Of a DNA stretch of 64,000 nt, positions 51,646-60,813 are shown piece after piece. Position 1 is the first letter of the stretch, and every line of letters begins with the position of its first letter. This DNA is from Arthrobacter sp. DNA4 (GTDB taxonomy: Bacteria > Actinomycetota > Actinomycetes > Actinomycetales > Micrococcaceae): positions 1,922,001-1,986,000 of the forward strand of contig NZ_CP101466.1 in NCBI RefSeq assembly GCF_024362385.1, written 5' to 3'. Under the pieces are notes generated by a model that had not been told where the DNA came from, did no database searches, and worked only from the letters and a program-made list of their open reading frames with translations. The position numbers were made by a program, and so were the translations under genes.

Positions 51646-52395
51646 CTAGATCCATTTCGGTGCTGCGGGGGTGCCTTCGGTGGTGCCCGGGCCGGTGGCG
51701 GTGACGCCGCTGTTGCCGCGGCCGGCGGCCCATTCGGCGACGGCGGGGAGCGGCCCGGTGATGATCGTTGGGTCAGCGGTGCCCGCATCGCCAAACGCCA
51801 GGTCCGTACCGTCCACCGTGACGAGGAGTCCGGTGTCGGTGCCGCGCGTGTGCCAGGCGCCGGTGATGTCCTTGATCAGGCGTTCCAGGACCGGTGCGGG
51901 GATGTCGCTGAAGCTGGCTCCGTTGTCCAGGTCCACGGCGTGCATCCAGACTTCGCGGGTGCGCATCCAGACGGTTTCTTCGGCGGGGACGGTTCGGCCC
52001 TGGGCGGTCTTGACCTTGTGGTGCCAGTTGTCGGCGGGCAGGTCGCGCCATTCGACGTTGAGGTGCACGGCGGAGTGGTCGAAGAGGTGCCGCAGTGCGA
52101 TGGGGGAGAGGGTGGCGCCGAAGTCGATTTCATGGTTTCGGGCCTCGGGGGAGGGGTACATGGGTGTTTCCACGCCGGTGGCCGCCCATTCCACCAGCCG
52201 CGCGATGGCCCGGGCGTTGTAGCCCACGTGCGCTACGACGTGCCGGCGCGTCCACCCCGGAAGGCGGGTGCCGCCGTCGAGCTCTGCATCGGAAAGCTCG
52301 TTGAGCTTGCGGGCGAAGAACGCGGTGCCACGCCGCGCCTGCAGGAGGTCTTCCTGCAGGCGCGGGTCTGTGGTTTGGTCGTGGCGGGCGACCAT
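51646..52395 (-). CDS. Mycothiol-dependent maleylpyruvate isomerase
   Basis: The product has 249 residues. The MDMPI N-terminal metal site is visible: His in RHVVAHVGYN (about 52-56), Glu in LNVEWRD and His in REVWMHAVDLD. It isomerises maleylpyruvate to fumarylpyruvate with mycothiol as cofactor, which supports an actinobacterial host. The start overlaps the previous stop (TGATG). Confidence 0.88.
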   Translation of the reverse strand: MVARHDQTTDPRLQEDLLQARRGTAFFARKLNELSDAELDGGTRLPGWTRRHVVAHVGYNARAIARLVEWAATGVETPMYPSPEARNHEIDFGATLSPIALRHLFDHSAVHLNVEWRDLPADNWHHKVKTAQGRTVPAEETVWMRTREVWMHAVDLDNGASFSDIPAPVLERLIKDITGAWHTRGTDTGLLVTVDGTDLAFGDAGTADPTIITGPLPAVAEWAAGRGNSGVTATGPGTTEGTPAAPKWI

Positions 52396-53219
52396 CAGGC
52401 TTCCTTGACCACGCGGTTGGTCAGCTGGCCCAGGCCCTCGATGGTGGTGACCAGGACCTGGCCTTCCTGCAGGTAGCGCTTGGGGTCCTGGGCGTGGCCC
52501 ACGCCGCCGGGGGTGCCGGTGGCGATCACGTCGCCCGGGTTCAGGGTGATGATGGTGGAGATGTAGGAGACCAGGTATTCCGGGGTGAACACCAGGTCCG
52601 AGGTGGGGGTGCTCTGCTGGACTTCACCGTCCACGGCGGAGGTCATCAGCGGGCTTACCGTGAACTCGTCCTTGGTGACCAGGGCCGTCCCGAACGGGGT
52701 GGACTTCTCCCAGGTCTTGCCCTGCAGCCACTGGATGGTGCGGAACTGGTAGTCGCGCATGGAGACATCGTTGAGCACGGAGTACCCGGCGATGTGCTCA
52801 GCGGCTTCGGACTCGGGAATGCGGCGGTAAGCCTTGCCGATGACGACGGCGAGTTCGGCTTCCCAGTCCACGGTGTCCGATTCCTGCGGCAGGGCCAGGT
52901 CGTCATTGGGGCCGATCAGGGACTCGGCATACTTGGCGAACAGGGTGGGGTGCTCGGGAACCTCCCGGCCCATTTCCTTGATGTGGTTGCGGTAGTTGTG
53001 GCCCACGCAGATGATCTTGCCGGGGGCGGGGACGACGGCGGCGAGGTCGGCGCCGTCCAGGGCATGCGTTGCGCCGTTGCCCGCCTTCGCGGTGGTTTCC
53101 CAGTTGGGGTCCTTCAGCAGGGCCCCGACGTCGGAGAACCCCGGGATCTCGGTCAGGGTGTCGCCGTCCTGGCGGACCGCCTTGTTGCCGGCAGGAGTGC
53201 GGAGGGTGAGGAGTTTCAT
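52395..53219 (-). CDS. Fumarylpyruvate hydrolase (FAH superfamily)
   Basis: The product has 274 residues. FAH-fold landmarks are ICVGHNYRNHIKEMG, TLFAKYAESLIGPNDDLALP, DWEAELAVVIGKAYR with metal-binding Glu, GYSVLNDVSMRDYQ and the terminal GDVIATGTPGGVG. It splits fumarylpyruvate to fumarate and pyruvate. TAATG overlap with the dioxygenase gene shows tight coupling. Confidence 0.92.
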   Translation of the reverse strand: MKLLTLRTPAGNKAVRQDGDTLTEIPGFSDVGALLKDPNWETTAKAGNGATHALDGADLAAVVPAPGKIICVGHNYRNHIKEMGREVPEHPTLFAKYAESLIGPNDDLALPQESDTVDWEAELAVVIGKAYRRIPESEAAEHIAGYSVLNDVSMRDYQFRTIQWLQGKTWEKSTPFGTALVTKDEFTVSPLMTSAVDGEVQQSTPTSDLVFTPEYLVSYISTIITLNPGDVIATGTPGGVGHAQDPKRYLQEGQVLVTTIEGLGQLTNRVVKEA

Positions 53220-54340
53220 TACTTGGTGCGTCCTTCGATGTGGGTGCGGTTGAAGTTCAGGCGCTCAAAGATGGGTGCGTCGCTGAACCGGAACAAATCA
53301 AACTCGGATTCGGCCTGCAGGGACCAGGCGGCCCAGGACGGGACCACGAACAGGTCGCCCTTGGCCAGGACCCTGGTTTCGCCGTTCAGGGTCACGGTGC
53401 CGGTGCCCTCGAAGACCTGCCAGACACTGGAGCCCACCTCGCGGACCGTCTCGGTCCCGGCGCCGGTGCGGAGCCGGTGGAACTCGGCCCGGATGGTGGG
53501 CATGACATCCCCGCCGGTGGTGGGGTTGGTGTACCGGATGGCGGCGTGGCCCTGGGACACTGTGGCGGGGTGGCCCTCGTCCTCGAGGAGGAGCTGTTCG
53601 CGCAGGGCGGCGTCGGTGTACTTCCACCGGTAGGCGGCGATGGGGGAGTTGGTGGTGTTTTCCAGGCCGGAGAGCGGGCGCAGCCCGGGGTGGGCCCAGA
53701 GCCGCTCGGAACGGGAGATGTCCGGGGTGGCCTCGTCCGTGACGCGCTCGGTGCCGAACTCGAAGAACCCGGCATCGGCGTAGTGCACGAACGGGATGTC
53801 CAGCCCATCGATCCAGGCCATGGGCTCATCGGTGTCGTTGTGGTGGCCGTGGAAGTTCCAGCCCGGGGTGAGCAGGAAGTCGCCGCGGGACATCCGGACC
53901 GGGTCACCGTTCACCACCGTCCACACGCCCTCACCCTCGACGACGAAACGGAACGCGTTCTGCGAGTGCCGGTGCTCCGGGGCTGTTTCGCGGCCGCCCA
54001 GGTACTGGATGGCAGCCCACAGCGTGGGGGTGGCATACGGGGTGCCGCCCAGGCCCGGGTTGGCCAGCGCGATGGCACGGCGTTCCCCGCCGCGACCCAC
54101 CGGCACCAGGTCCCCGGCACGGGCGGCCAGCGGGTACAGGTCATCCCACCGCCATACATGCGGAACCGCCTTCGGTGACGGGACCATCGGCATCAAATCA
54201 CCGATCTCCGTCCACAACGGAATCAGGTTCTCTTTATCAAAGTCCCGGTACAACTGCTCAAGCTGGGCAGCCTCCTCCGGCGTGGGCTCAGGCACGGAGT
54301 GGCTGGCAGCAACGGATTCATGCGTCAGGTTCTCAGTCAT
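53219..54340 (-). CDS. Gentisate 1,2-dioxygenase
   Basis: The product has 373 residues and two cupin domains. The first holds the iron site around PEHRHSQNAFRFVVEGEG and WNFHGHHNDTD; the second around VWQVFEGTGTVTLNG is degenerate. YPLAARAGDLVPV and GGRETAPEHRHSQ are family-typical. It opens the gentisate ring to maleylpyruvate. It lies 9 bases after the ligase gene. Confidence 0.93.
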   Translation of the reverse strand: MTENLTHESVAASHSVPEPTPEEAAQLEQLYRDFDKENLIPLWTEIGDLMPMVPSPKAVPHVWRWDDLYPLAARAGDLVPVGRGGERRAIALANPGLGGTPYATPTLWAAIQYLGGRETAPEHRHSQNAFRFVVEGEGVWTVVNGDPVRMSRGDFLLTPGWNFHGHHNDTDEPMAWIDGLDIPFVHYADAGFFEFGTERVTDEATPDISRSERLWAHPGLRPLSGLENTTNSPIAAYRWKYTDAALREQLLLEDEGHPATVSQGHAAIRYTNPTTGGDVMPTIRAEFHRLRTGAGTETVREVGSSVWQVFEGTGTVTLNGETRVLAKGDLFVVPSWAAWSLQAESEFDLFRFSDAPIFERLNFNRTHIEGRTK

Positions 54341-54349
54341 GGCAATCCT

Positions 54350-56023
54350 CTACTTTGAGTTGGCGCTGGCAGTCGCCAGCCGCTCGGCGATATCGGCTCG
54401 GAGTTCCTTTTTGTTGATCTTGCCGACCTTGGTGGCAGGCAGCTCGTCGACTACAACGAGGTGCTCAGGGATCTTGAAGGCAGCCACTCCTGTATTTCGG
54501 AGGAGCTCCTGGATTTGTTCAAGAGTCACTTCCGTTCCCGGCTTGACGGTGATGTAGAGGCACAGTTTTTCGCCCAGCACCGCATCCGGCATAGCGACAG
54601 CGGCAGCCATGGTGACGTCCTCGAGCCGGTAGACGAGGCTTTCAATTTCCTCTGCAGAGATTTTCTCGCCACCGCGGTTGATCATGTCCTTGTCGCGGCC
54701 CTGGACAATGAGGTTCCCGTCCGGGCGGCGCTCCACGATGTCGCCGCTTGCGTACCAGCCGTCAGGGGTGAACGCCCTGGCATTGGCTTCGGGCGCACGG
54801 TAGTAGCCTCTCGGGGTGTAGGGCCCCCGGGTCAGGATTGAGCCCGGGACTCCATCCGGGAGGTCATTGCCCGCCTCATCCACAATACGAATCTCGTCTG
54901 CTTCGGAGACTGGACGCCCTTGGGTAGTACAGATCACCTCTTCAGGATCGTCCAGACGGGTCATGTTGATGAGCCCTTCGGCCATGCCGAAAACCTGCTG
55001 CAGCGTAGCCCCAAGTACGGGTTTGACCTTGTGGGCGATCTCATCGGGCAGACGGGAACCTCCGACCTGAATCACCTGCAGGGTGGTGAGCTGGTCCCCA
55101 CCCGTCTCCTCCTGGTGCTCGATCCAGCGCTGCGCTACGGCGGGGACTGCCGTGGAAAGCGTGACGCCCTCCCGCTCAATGGCGGCAAACGCCTTGCGCG
55201 GTTCGGGGCTCGGCAACATGACCACCCGGCCGCCGGCAAAAAGGATGCCCAGGATCCCGGGGCAGGCGAGGGGAAAGTTATGGCTCGCCGGCAGAGTGCC
55301 CAGGTACACAGTGTCCTCGGCCACAGCCGTAGGTACGGATGTGGCCTTGATGTTGTACGCGTAATCGTTGTGGGTGCGCGTGATGAGCTTGGGCAGTCCC
55401 GTGGTGCCCCCTGATAACAGGAACAGGGCAGGTGAGTCTGGGGATGGGGCAGCCGCATCCAGGCGGGCCCTGGCGCCGGCGGGGTCTGTTCCCGGGGCCA
55501 GGATCTCTTCGAGACGTACGTTGAGGGGGTTGGCGGCGCCGGATACGAGGATCAGTTCCAGCGAGGGTATCGCTTCAGCCAGCTCCTCGGCCAGCGACTG
55601 GTGGTCGAAATCCTTGATAACGTCGGGCACGGCGATAGCCCGGGATTCGGACAGCTCAGTGAGGAACGACAGCTCGTACTTTCGGTGCGCGGGCAAGGCC
55701 ATGACCGGCATGATGCCTGCACGGAAACAAGCCAGGGTGAGTATGGTGAACTGCCACCCGTTCGGCAACTGGATCATGATGCGGTCGTCCGCTTTAAGCC
55801 CGAGCTGCAGCAGCCGCTCGGCGGCCGCGTCCATCCGATTGACGAGCTCAGAGTAGGTGATACGAACATCGCCGTCTACGAGCGCAACTTTGTCGGGTAG
55901 GCGGTCGGCAGTCTCGATGACGTAACTGCCGAGAGCACGGTCTTCCCAGTAGCCCTTGGCACGGAATGCGGCTGCAAGGTCTGCGGGCCAGGGGGTGGTT
56001 CCCTCACTGGTATGGCTTGTCAT
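54350..56023 (-). CDS. sdgA: Salicylyl-AMP ligase (DHB-AMP ligase family)
   Basis: The product has 557 residues. Adenylation motifs are A3 LLSGGTTGLPK, the aromatic-acid pocket sequence ASHNFPLACPG typical of 2,3-dihydroxybenzoate/salicylate AMP ligases, A5 FGMAEGLINMTRLDD, A7/A8 YASGDIV...GRDKDMINRGGEKI and the catalytic Lys in ATKVGKINKK. It activates salicylate with ATP. The operon context with a salicylyl-CoA hydroxylase matches the Streptomyces sdg pathway. It is not a siderophore ligase here, since no NRPS is nearby. ATGA overlap with the NDP-forming synthetase. Confidence 0.88.
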   Translation of the reverse strand: MTSHTSEGTTPWPADLAAAFRAKGYWEDRALGSYVIETADRLPDKVALVDGDVRITYSELVNRMDAAAERLLQLGLKADDRIMIQLPNGWQFTILTLACFRAGIMPVMALPAHRKYELSFLTELSESRAIAVPDVIKDFDHQSLAEELAEAIPSLELILVSGAANPLNVRLEEILAPGTDPAGARARLDAAAPSPDSPALFLLSGGTTGLPKLITRTHNDYAYNIKATSVPTAVAEDTVYLGTLPASHNFPLACPGILGILFAGGRVVMLPSPEPRKAFAAIEREGVTLSTAVPAVAQRWIEHQEETGGDQLTTLQVIQVGGSRLPDEIAHKVKPVLGATLQQVFGMAEGLINMTRLDDPEEVICTTQGRPVSEADEIRIVDEAGNDLPDGVPGSILTRGPYTPRGYYRAPEANARAFTPDGWYASGDIVERRPDGNLIVQGRDKDMINRGGEKISAEEIESLVYRLEDVTMAAAVAMPDAVLGEKLCLYITVKPGTEVTLEQIQELLRNTGVAAFKIPEHLVVVDELPATKVGKINKKELRADIAERLATASANSK

Positions 56024-58056
56024 TTCATGTCCTCCTCGACATTGATCACTACTGCGTCCAGCGCCAACAGCCCTTGGTGGGTCAGGCGCAGGGGATTAAT
56101 TTCGATTTCCGCGATGGCCTCATTGGAGACGAGCGCGTCTCCCAGCCGGACCAGGAGGCCCGCCAGTTCTGCTGTATCCAGCATTGGACCGGAACGGAAG
56201 CCGTACAAGAGGTCCCGTGCCTGCAATTCGGTAAGCATTCCCTCGGCTGCCCTCGGTGCCAGTGGCGCAGTCCGGATGGAGATGTCCGCAAATACTTCCG
56301 CAGCGGTGCCGCCGAGGCCCAAAACCACGATCGGTCCAAAGACGGGGTCGCGCCGGACGCCGACAACAAGGTCGACGCCGGAGGGCGCCATCGCCTCAAC
56401 GAGGAATTCACGCGCGCCGGCGGCCTCAAGTGCTGCCAAGGCGTGGTCCATCTCCTCTAGGGACTTAACGCCGAGGTGCACGCCGCCGATCTCCGTTTTG
56501 TGCAGAATTGCCGCGTCCAAGAGCTTCACAGCCACCGGACCGCCAAGTTCCGCCAGCGCCTCCTGCGCTGCGGTGCGGCTGCTGCACACGCGGCGTTCCG
56601 GCGTCGGAATGCCAAGCGCTCCCAGGAGTTCTTTGGAACGGTTCTCATCCCACGGGCCATCAATGTTCGGCCATGTGACGGTGCCGGCAGGTTGTTCGGC
56701 CTTCTCGAACTGACCCCTGGCATCGTGCACGAGGGCGGAAATGCCTTGGGCCAGCGACGTCGGCCCGGAGATCAGTGGAAGATCGTGCTGGCGCGCGGAT
56801 TTGCGGGCCCGCTCCTGGTCCCCCTCAGGGCCGTCCACCCCTACAAGAAACGGCATCGTGTCGGCTACACCGGAGTTGGCCACGGCGAGCGGCAGGTCGG
56901 TCACGGGTTCGGTCAGGCCATAAAGAGCGACGACGTCGATCGACGGGTCTTGTGCCACGGCGGCAACTATCTGCTCGTACCCTGGTCCGGGGCGGCCAGT
57001 GTCAACAGGGTTTGCCTGGAACGTCAGTGGCGGGAGCAGGGTGCTGATGGTGTCCTGGCTGCTTTGTGCAAGCCGGGGGAGCGCCACGCCGGCGCTGTGC
57101 AAAGCATCCGCGATCAGCAAGCCGGGTCCCGCTTGCCCGGTGATGAGGCCTACTCCAGGGTCCGCAGAAGGCTTCAACCGGCGCCCGGCCAATGCGGTGA
57201 CGGCGGCAACCAGTTGAATCTCGTCGTCGACGATTACCGCGCCTGCCTGCTTGAGGACCGAACGCGTGGTGCGCCAGGATGTAGCCAGCGCACCGGTGTG
57301 GGACTGGGCGAATTCCGAAACATCGTTGCGGCCCACCACCAATGCGACAACAGGCTTCACGGCGCTGAGGCGGGAGACGGCGTCGATCAGGGCAGGACCA
57401 TCTGAAACGGTTTCCAAGTGCAGCGCAACTGCCTTGGTCTGGTCATCAGCTATCAGGTAATCCAGCACATCGGGAGCGGTGATGTCGGTACCTGCACCGA
57501 TTCCGGCCGCAAGGCTGACTCCGGCGCCGGAGTGCTCGAGGTGGAACGCAAGGACGTGGTTGACGCCGCCGCTGGCCGCGACGACAGCAACCGATCCGGG
57601 CTCCAGCTCGGCTACTCCAGGAACAAAGCTGGCTCGGAGATTGCGGTGGGGGACGAAGAATCCGGAGGTGTTGGGACCCAGCAAGCGGATACCTGTTTCC
57701 CGCACCGCGGCCTCGACCTGGGCCGCGTACTCGAGACCCGGGCCGCCGGCTTCAGCAAAACCCCCAGCGCACACTAGCGCTGCTTTGGCACCGCTTGCTG
57801 CACTGTCCCGCAGCGACTGGGCGGTAGCTGCGGTAAGCACACAAAGCACTGCGAGGTCAGGGCCGCCGGGTATCGCAGCAGCGGCAGAGGCGATACTGGT
57901 GTGCATGCCGTTCTCGCCCCTGCTGTTCACCAGCTCAACGGGGGCGCTGTAGCTTGAGAGTGACTGCGCCATCACAGCGCCGAGCTTCTCGGGGCTGCCC
58001 GACGCCCCGACAACGATGATGCCCTGGGGAGCGAAAAGGGCAGACAGGCTATGCAT
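56020..58056 (-). CDS. NDP-forming acyl-CoA synthetase-like protein of the salicylyl-CoA pathway
   Basis: The product has 678 residues from ATG 58056 (8-base overlap with the hydroxylase gene; GGGGG upstream). Domains in order are a CoA-binding Rossmann region (IIVVGASGSPEKLG, about 13-26), two succinyl-CoA-ligase-like domains with the probable phospho-His in SHTGALA (about 255), and an ATP-grasp domain from about 460 (AVKLLDAAILHKTEIGGVHLG; AEIEINPLRL). All key ATP-grasp residues look intact. In this operon it either makes salicylyl-CoA directly with ADP release, or moves the salicylyl group from the AMP ester to CoA. Which is true cannot be read here. Confidence 0.85.
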   Translation of the reverse strand: MHSLSALFAPQGIIVVGASGSPEKLGAVMAQSLSSYSAPVELVNSRGENGMHTSIASAAAAIPGGPDLAVLCVLTAATAQSLRDSAASGAKAALVCAGGFAEAGGPGLEYAAQVEAAVRETGIRLLGPNTSGFFVPHRNLRASFVPGVAELEPGSVAVVAASGGVNHVLAFHLEHSGAGVSLAAGIGAGTDITAPDVLDYLIADDQTKAVALHLETVSDGPALIDAVSRLSAVKPVVALVVGRNDVSEFAQSHTGALATSWRTTRSVLKQAGAVIVDDEIQLVAAVTALAGRRLKPSADPGVGLITGQAGPGLLIADALHSAGVALPRLAQSSQDTISTLLPPLTFQANPVDTGRPGPGYEQIVAAVAQDPSIDVVALYGLTEPVTDLPLAVANSGVADTMPFLVGVDGPEGDQERARKSARQHDLPLISGPTSLAQGISALVHDARGQFEKAEQPAGTVTWPNIDGPWDENRSKELLGALGIPTPERRVCSSRTAAQEALAELGGPVAVKLLDAAILHKTEIGGVHLGVKSLEEMDHALAALEAAGAREFLVEAMAPSGVDLVVGVRRDPVFGPIVVLGLGGTAAEVFADISIRTAPLAPRAAEGMLTELQARDLLYGFRSGPMLDTAELAGLLVRLGDALVSNEAIAEIEINPLRLTHQGLLALDAVVINVEEDMK

Positions 58057-59623
58057 CGGTCGCCCCCACGTTTGCCTCAGCAACGGCGTCAGTACGGCCT
58101 GAGAGCACCAAAGTCAGGTTGGATGCCGTTCCTCGATCATCAACGATGATACTGGTCAGGCCGCGTCCGAGGCGTGCCTCTTCCGACAGGAGGATCCGGG
58201 TGAATGCATTGCCGCCCTGGATCACAACAGCCGCAGCTTCTGCAGGCAATTTCGTGAAGGCGGCCGCGAGGCCAGCTTCCGTTTCCGGCGCCGTGAGCAG
58301 CAGGGCAGTGTTGATGTTGGCCTGAGCCGGATCCGTAACCACTGCGATGCTTCCGCCCGGTCCGGACAACGCAATGTCCGTGCCCTCGGTGGAGAGTGTC
58401 AGCAAGCGCCCGCCAAGCTCTGTCGTTCCCGCGCGAAGCGGAGTTTCAAGGGGCGCATGCCCGTGCCTGTCCAGCCAGTCCTGTTCAGCGGAGGCAACGA
58501 GCTCCGGATCCCGCAGGCGGATCTTATCGATGTCGATGCTGCGCGAGAAGAAATGGAAGGTGAACTGGGTGGGCTCGAAGGAGTTGTAGTACCTTGCGAA
58601 GTGCTCCCACCAGCTCAGGCCGCCACGGGCCTGGTTTTGGATCTTGGCCACCTGCGGTTGGCGTTCTGCCTCGTAATTGGTGAAGGCCTGCTCAAGGTCA
58701 TCCTGGTGGGCAGCCACTTCACGGACCAGGGTGATGGCGTCCTCCATGGCCATCTTCGTGCCCGAGCCCACGGAAAAGTGTGCCGTGTGGACAGCATCCC
58801 CCAGCAGGACGACGTTGTCTTTGTGCCAGGTCCGCGTCCGCCGGGTCCGGAAGTTGGCCCACCGGGAGTTGTTAGCTACCAGCGGCTCCCCGGCGATGTC
58901 TTCGGCGAACAGCTTTTCAAGGAACCGCTGCGTCTTCAGGTCCGAGGGGCCTGGAGGCTGGCTCGCATCGAACTCGTCCAGGCCTGCCTTCCGCCACGTG
59001 TCTTCGTCCGTTTCAACAATGAAAGTGCTGAGGTCCTCGCTGATCGGATAACCGTGTACAGCGAAGTTGCCAAATTCGCTTTGCCGATGAACGAAGGTAA
59101 GTCCGTTGAACATGTACGTTGTACCGAACCAGATGAACTTGGCGGTTGCTGTCTCGGTGGTGTGACCCAACGACTCGCCCAATTGTTCGCGAGTGGACGA
59201 ATTGGCGCCGTCTGCACCGACGATGAGGTCGAAGTCCGCCAGTTGCTGCAGGTCGGGGACGTACTGGCCAAAGCGCATGTCCACACCAACTTCGGCGGCG
59301 CGTTCCTGCATTAGCTTCAGCAACGTCTTGCGGTAGATGGCGGCCATGCCGTTGCCGCTGAAGGACTTCTGTTCACCTTTGAGCCAGACTTCGATGTCCT
59401 CCCAGTGGGTGCCGTAGTCGCGGAGGCCGTCCCGAACCACGGGGTCCGCATCGTTTATGCGGTTGAGCGTGGCGTCGGAAAACACCACGCCAAAACCGAA
59501 GGCGTCGGTGGCCTGGTTGCGTTCAAAGAGTACGACCTCGGCGTCCGGGACGGTCTGCTTGAACAGGGTTGAGAAGAACAGTCCGCCGGGACCGCCGCCA
59601 ATGCAGGCTACGCGAAGTGCCAT
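58049..59623 (-). CDS. sdgC: Salicylyl-CoA 5-hydroxylase (FAD monooxygenase)
   Basis: The product has 524 residues. The FAD-binding GGGPGG is at 9-14, the RxxL/DG-type region LIVGADGANSSTREQLG near 150 and GDAVHTAHFSVGSGTKMAMEDA near 280. The layout (flavin domain plus a C-terminal thioredoxin-like extension, about 400-524) is that of CoA-ester aromatic hydroxylases such as SdgC. It hydroxylates salicylyl-CoA at C5; gentisyl-CoA then loses CoA. ATG 59623 has AAGG 8 bases upstream. It is the first gene of the operon, 54 bases downstream of a TTGACG-type promoter. Confidence 0.88.
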   Translation of the reverse strand: MALRVACIGGGPGGLFFSTLFKQTVPDAEVVLFERNQATDAFGFGVVFSDATLNRINDADPVVRDGLRDYGTHWEDIEVWLKGEQKSFSGNGMAAIYRKTLLKLMQERAAEVGVDMRFGQYVPDLQQLADFDLIVGADGANSSTREQLGESLGHTTETATAKFIWFGTTYMFNGLTFVHRQSEFGNFAVHGYPISEDLSTFIVETDEDTWRKAGLDEFDASQPPGPSDLKTQRFLEKLFAEDIAGEPLVANNSRWANFRTRRTRTWHKDNVVLLGDAVHTAHFSVGSGTKMAMEDAITLVREVAAHQDDLEQAFTNYEAERQPQVAKIQNQARGGLSWWEHFARYYNSFEPTQFTFHFFSRSIDIDKIRLRDPELVASAEQDWLDRHGHAPLETPLRAGTTELGGRLLTLSTEGTDIALSGPGGSIAVVTDPAQANINTALLLTAPETEAGLAAAFTKLPAEAAAVVIQGGNAFTRILLSEEARLGRGLTSIIVDDRGTASNLTLVLSGRTDAVAEANVGATDA

Positions 59624-59676
59624 CGATGCCACCTTCTAAGGATTGGGAATTCGGTGAGAGAGGTCTCGGCAACAAG

Positions 59677-59717
59677 TATGTAACCAATCGATGCGCACCG
59701 TCAAGTATTTGTTACAT
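59677..59717 (-). promoter_or_regulatory. sdg operon promoter with PaaX-type operator
   Basis: On the minus strand TTGACG (59704-59699), 16 bases and TACATA (59682-59677) form the promoter. Inverted half-sites ATGTAAC (59678-59684) and GTTACAT (59711-59717, plus-strand reading) are separated by 26 bases and cover the -10 and the region just upstream of -35. The same layout recurs at 60695-60735. Confidence 0.75.
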
Positions 59718-60563
59718 GTCAGCAGCCGCCATCTCCTGAACCTCCTGGCCCGGGCCAACTGAGTGCCCCAGGATTCGCGAAACGTACTCGGTGGCCTTGG
59801 GACCCAATTGCCTGTGGGCGGCTCCGAAGAGCCGGTACGCATCACTGCTTGGCCAGTTTTCGGGCTGGAGTTCTGCCGGCAGGTATGGGTCCCGGAAGAG
59901 GAAGCGGCGAAAGTCTCCGATGATGCGCGTCCGGTCGATAAGGGCCTCGCGCCCATCTTTTGCAGCATTGCCGGCCTCGTCGTTGAGGGGTGCATAGGTC
60001 GCCATGAACCGCTCGTAGTCGCTTCCGAGTTGACCCAAGTCCCAGCATCTCGCGGCCAGCTCGCGGTCTTTTGCAGGATCTCCGGTCCCGCACCAGAGCG
60101 CGTCGACTTTCGCGGATGGGTTTTCGTCGGCAATCTCCCGGACTTCGGTCATCAGGTCATGGGGGCTGAGCCATGTGGAGGGTGAAAGCTGGCCGAAGCC
60201 ATGCCAGGCGAGCTGCTTCCGCAGTTGCTCCCGGACTGAACGTTCTGATTCTGGAACCTGGTAGATAGCCATCGTCCACCGGCCATTCCAGCTGTCATCC
60301 CGGCGACGGAAGATCCGCTCACGCCCCTCGTCGAGGATGTCGAGCATATGCGGCGTGAGTGCATAGACCGTCTCCCGGCCTACGCGCCGGGTGGTGAACC
60401 AGCCTTCCTTCCGCAGGCGGGAAAGGTTGACCCGTACGGTCGCAGGCTCAATGTCGAAAACTGCCAGCAGTGCCGTGATATCAGCGAGCTTGACCTCGCT
60501 GCCTGCGTATCGAAGGTAATCCCCAAAAAGGTCGAGGATCAGTGCTCTGGGTTTCCACTGCAT
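59712..60563 (-). CDS. PaaX-family repressor
   Basis: The product has 283 residues from ATG 60563 (GGAGGG upstream); ATG 60575 is an alternative. The N-terminal winged helix (VKLADITALLAVFDIEPATVRVNLSRLRKEGWFTTRR) and the DDSWNGRWTMAIYQVPESER and LSPHDLM segments match PaaX, which responds to aryl-CoA thioesters. Here the effector is plausibly salicylyl-CoA or gentisyl-CoA. It lies between the two promoters that carry the shared long-spaced inverted repeat. Confidence 0.9.
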   Translation of the reverse strand: MQWKPRALILDLFGDYLRYAGSEVKLADITALLAVFDIEPATVRVNLSRLRKEGWFTTRRVGRETVYALTPHMLDILDEGRERIFRRRDDSWNGRWTMAIYQVPESERSVREQLRKQLAWHGFGQLSPSTWLSPHDLMTEVREIADENPSAKVDALWCGTGDPAKDRELAARCWDLGQLGSDYERFMATYAPLNDEAGNAAKDGREALIDRTRIIGDFRRFLFRDPYLPAELQPENWPSSDAYRLFGAAHRQLGPKATEYVSRILGHSVGPGQEVQEMAAADM

Positions 60564-60694
60564 GGAACCCTCCATATCTTTGCGCCGCGCTCAACGGGCG
60601 GCTCGAGCCAATGTGAAACAAGTATAGGAAGGTGCGGCCGCGCATCAGCCCCGCGGGATCGTCACGTTTCCGGGCGGTGGGCGTGTCAAAATTT

Positions 60695-60735
60695 ATGCAA
60701 CTTCATCTTGACGCCCAACGGTTTAATGTTACATT
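60695..60735 (+). promoter_or_regulatory. Transporter operon promoter with PaaX-type operator
   Basis: TTGACG (60708-60713), 16 bases and TACATT (60730-60735). Half-sites ATGCAAC (60695-60701) and GTTACAT (60728-60734) are again 26 bases apart, with the right half-site on the -10 box and the left one upstream of -35, the mirror of the sdg promoter. Confidence 0.75.
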
Positions 60736-60813
60736 TATTTGTGGGTCAGGTCACAACTGGCCCCCACGTTCTCTGGAACCACCACAACGTCGTGTATTTC
60801 ACCTGGAGTCCTC

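Noticed and set aside
54350..56023. Siderophore (2,3-dihydroxybenzoate) activation gene
   Set aside because: The ligase family fits, but there are no NRPS or isochorismatase genes and the operon is clearly catabolic.
56476..57405. Plus-strand frame opposite the NDP-forming synthetase
   Set aside because: It is a shadow of a conserved gene with no features of its own.
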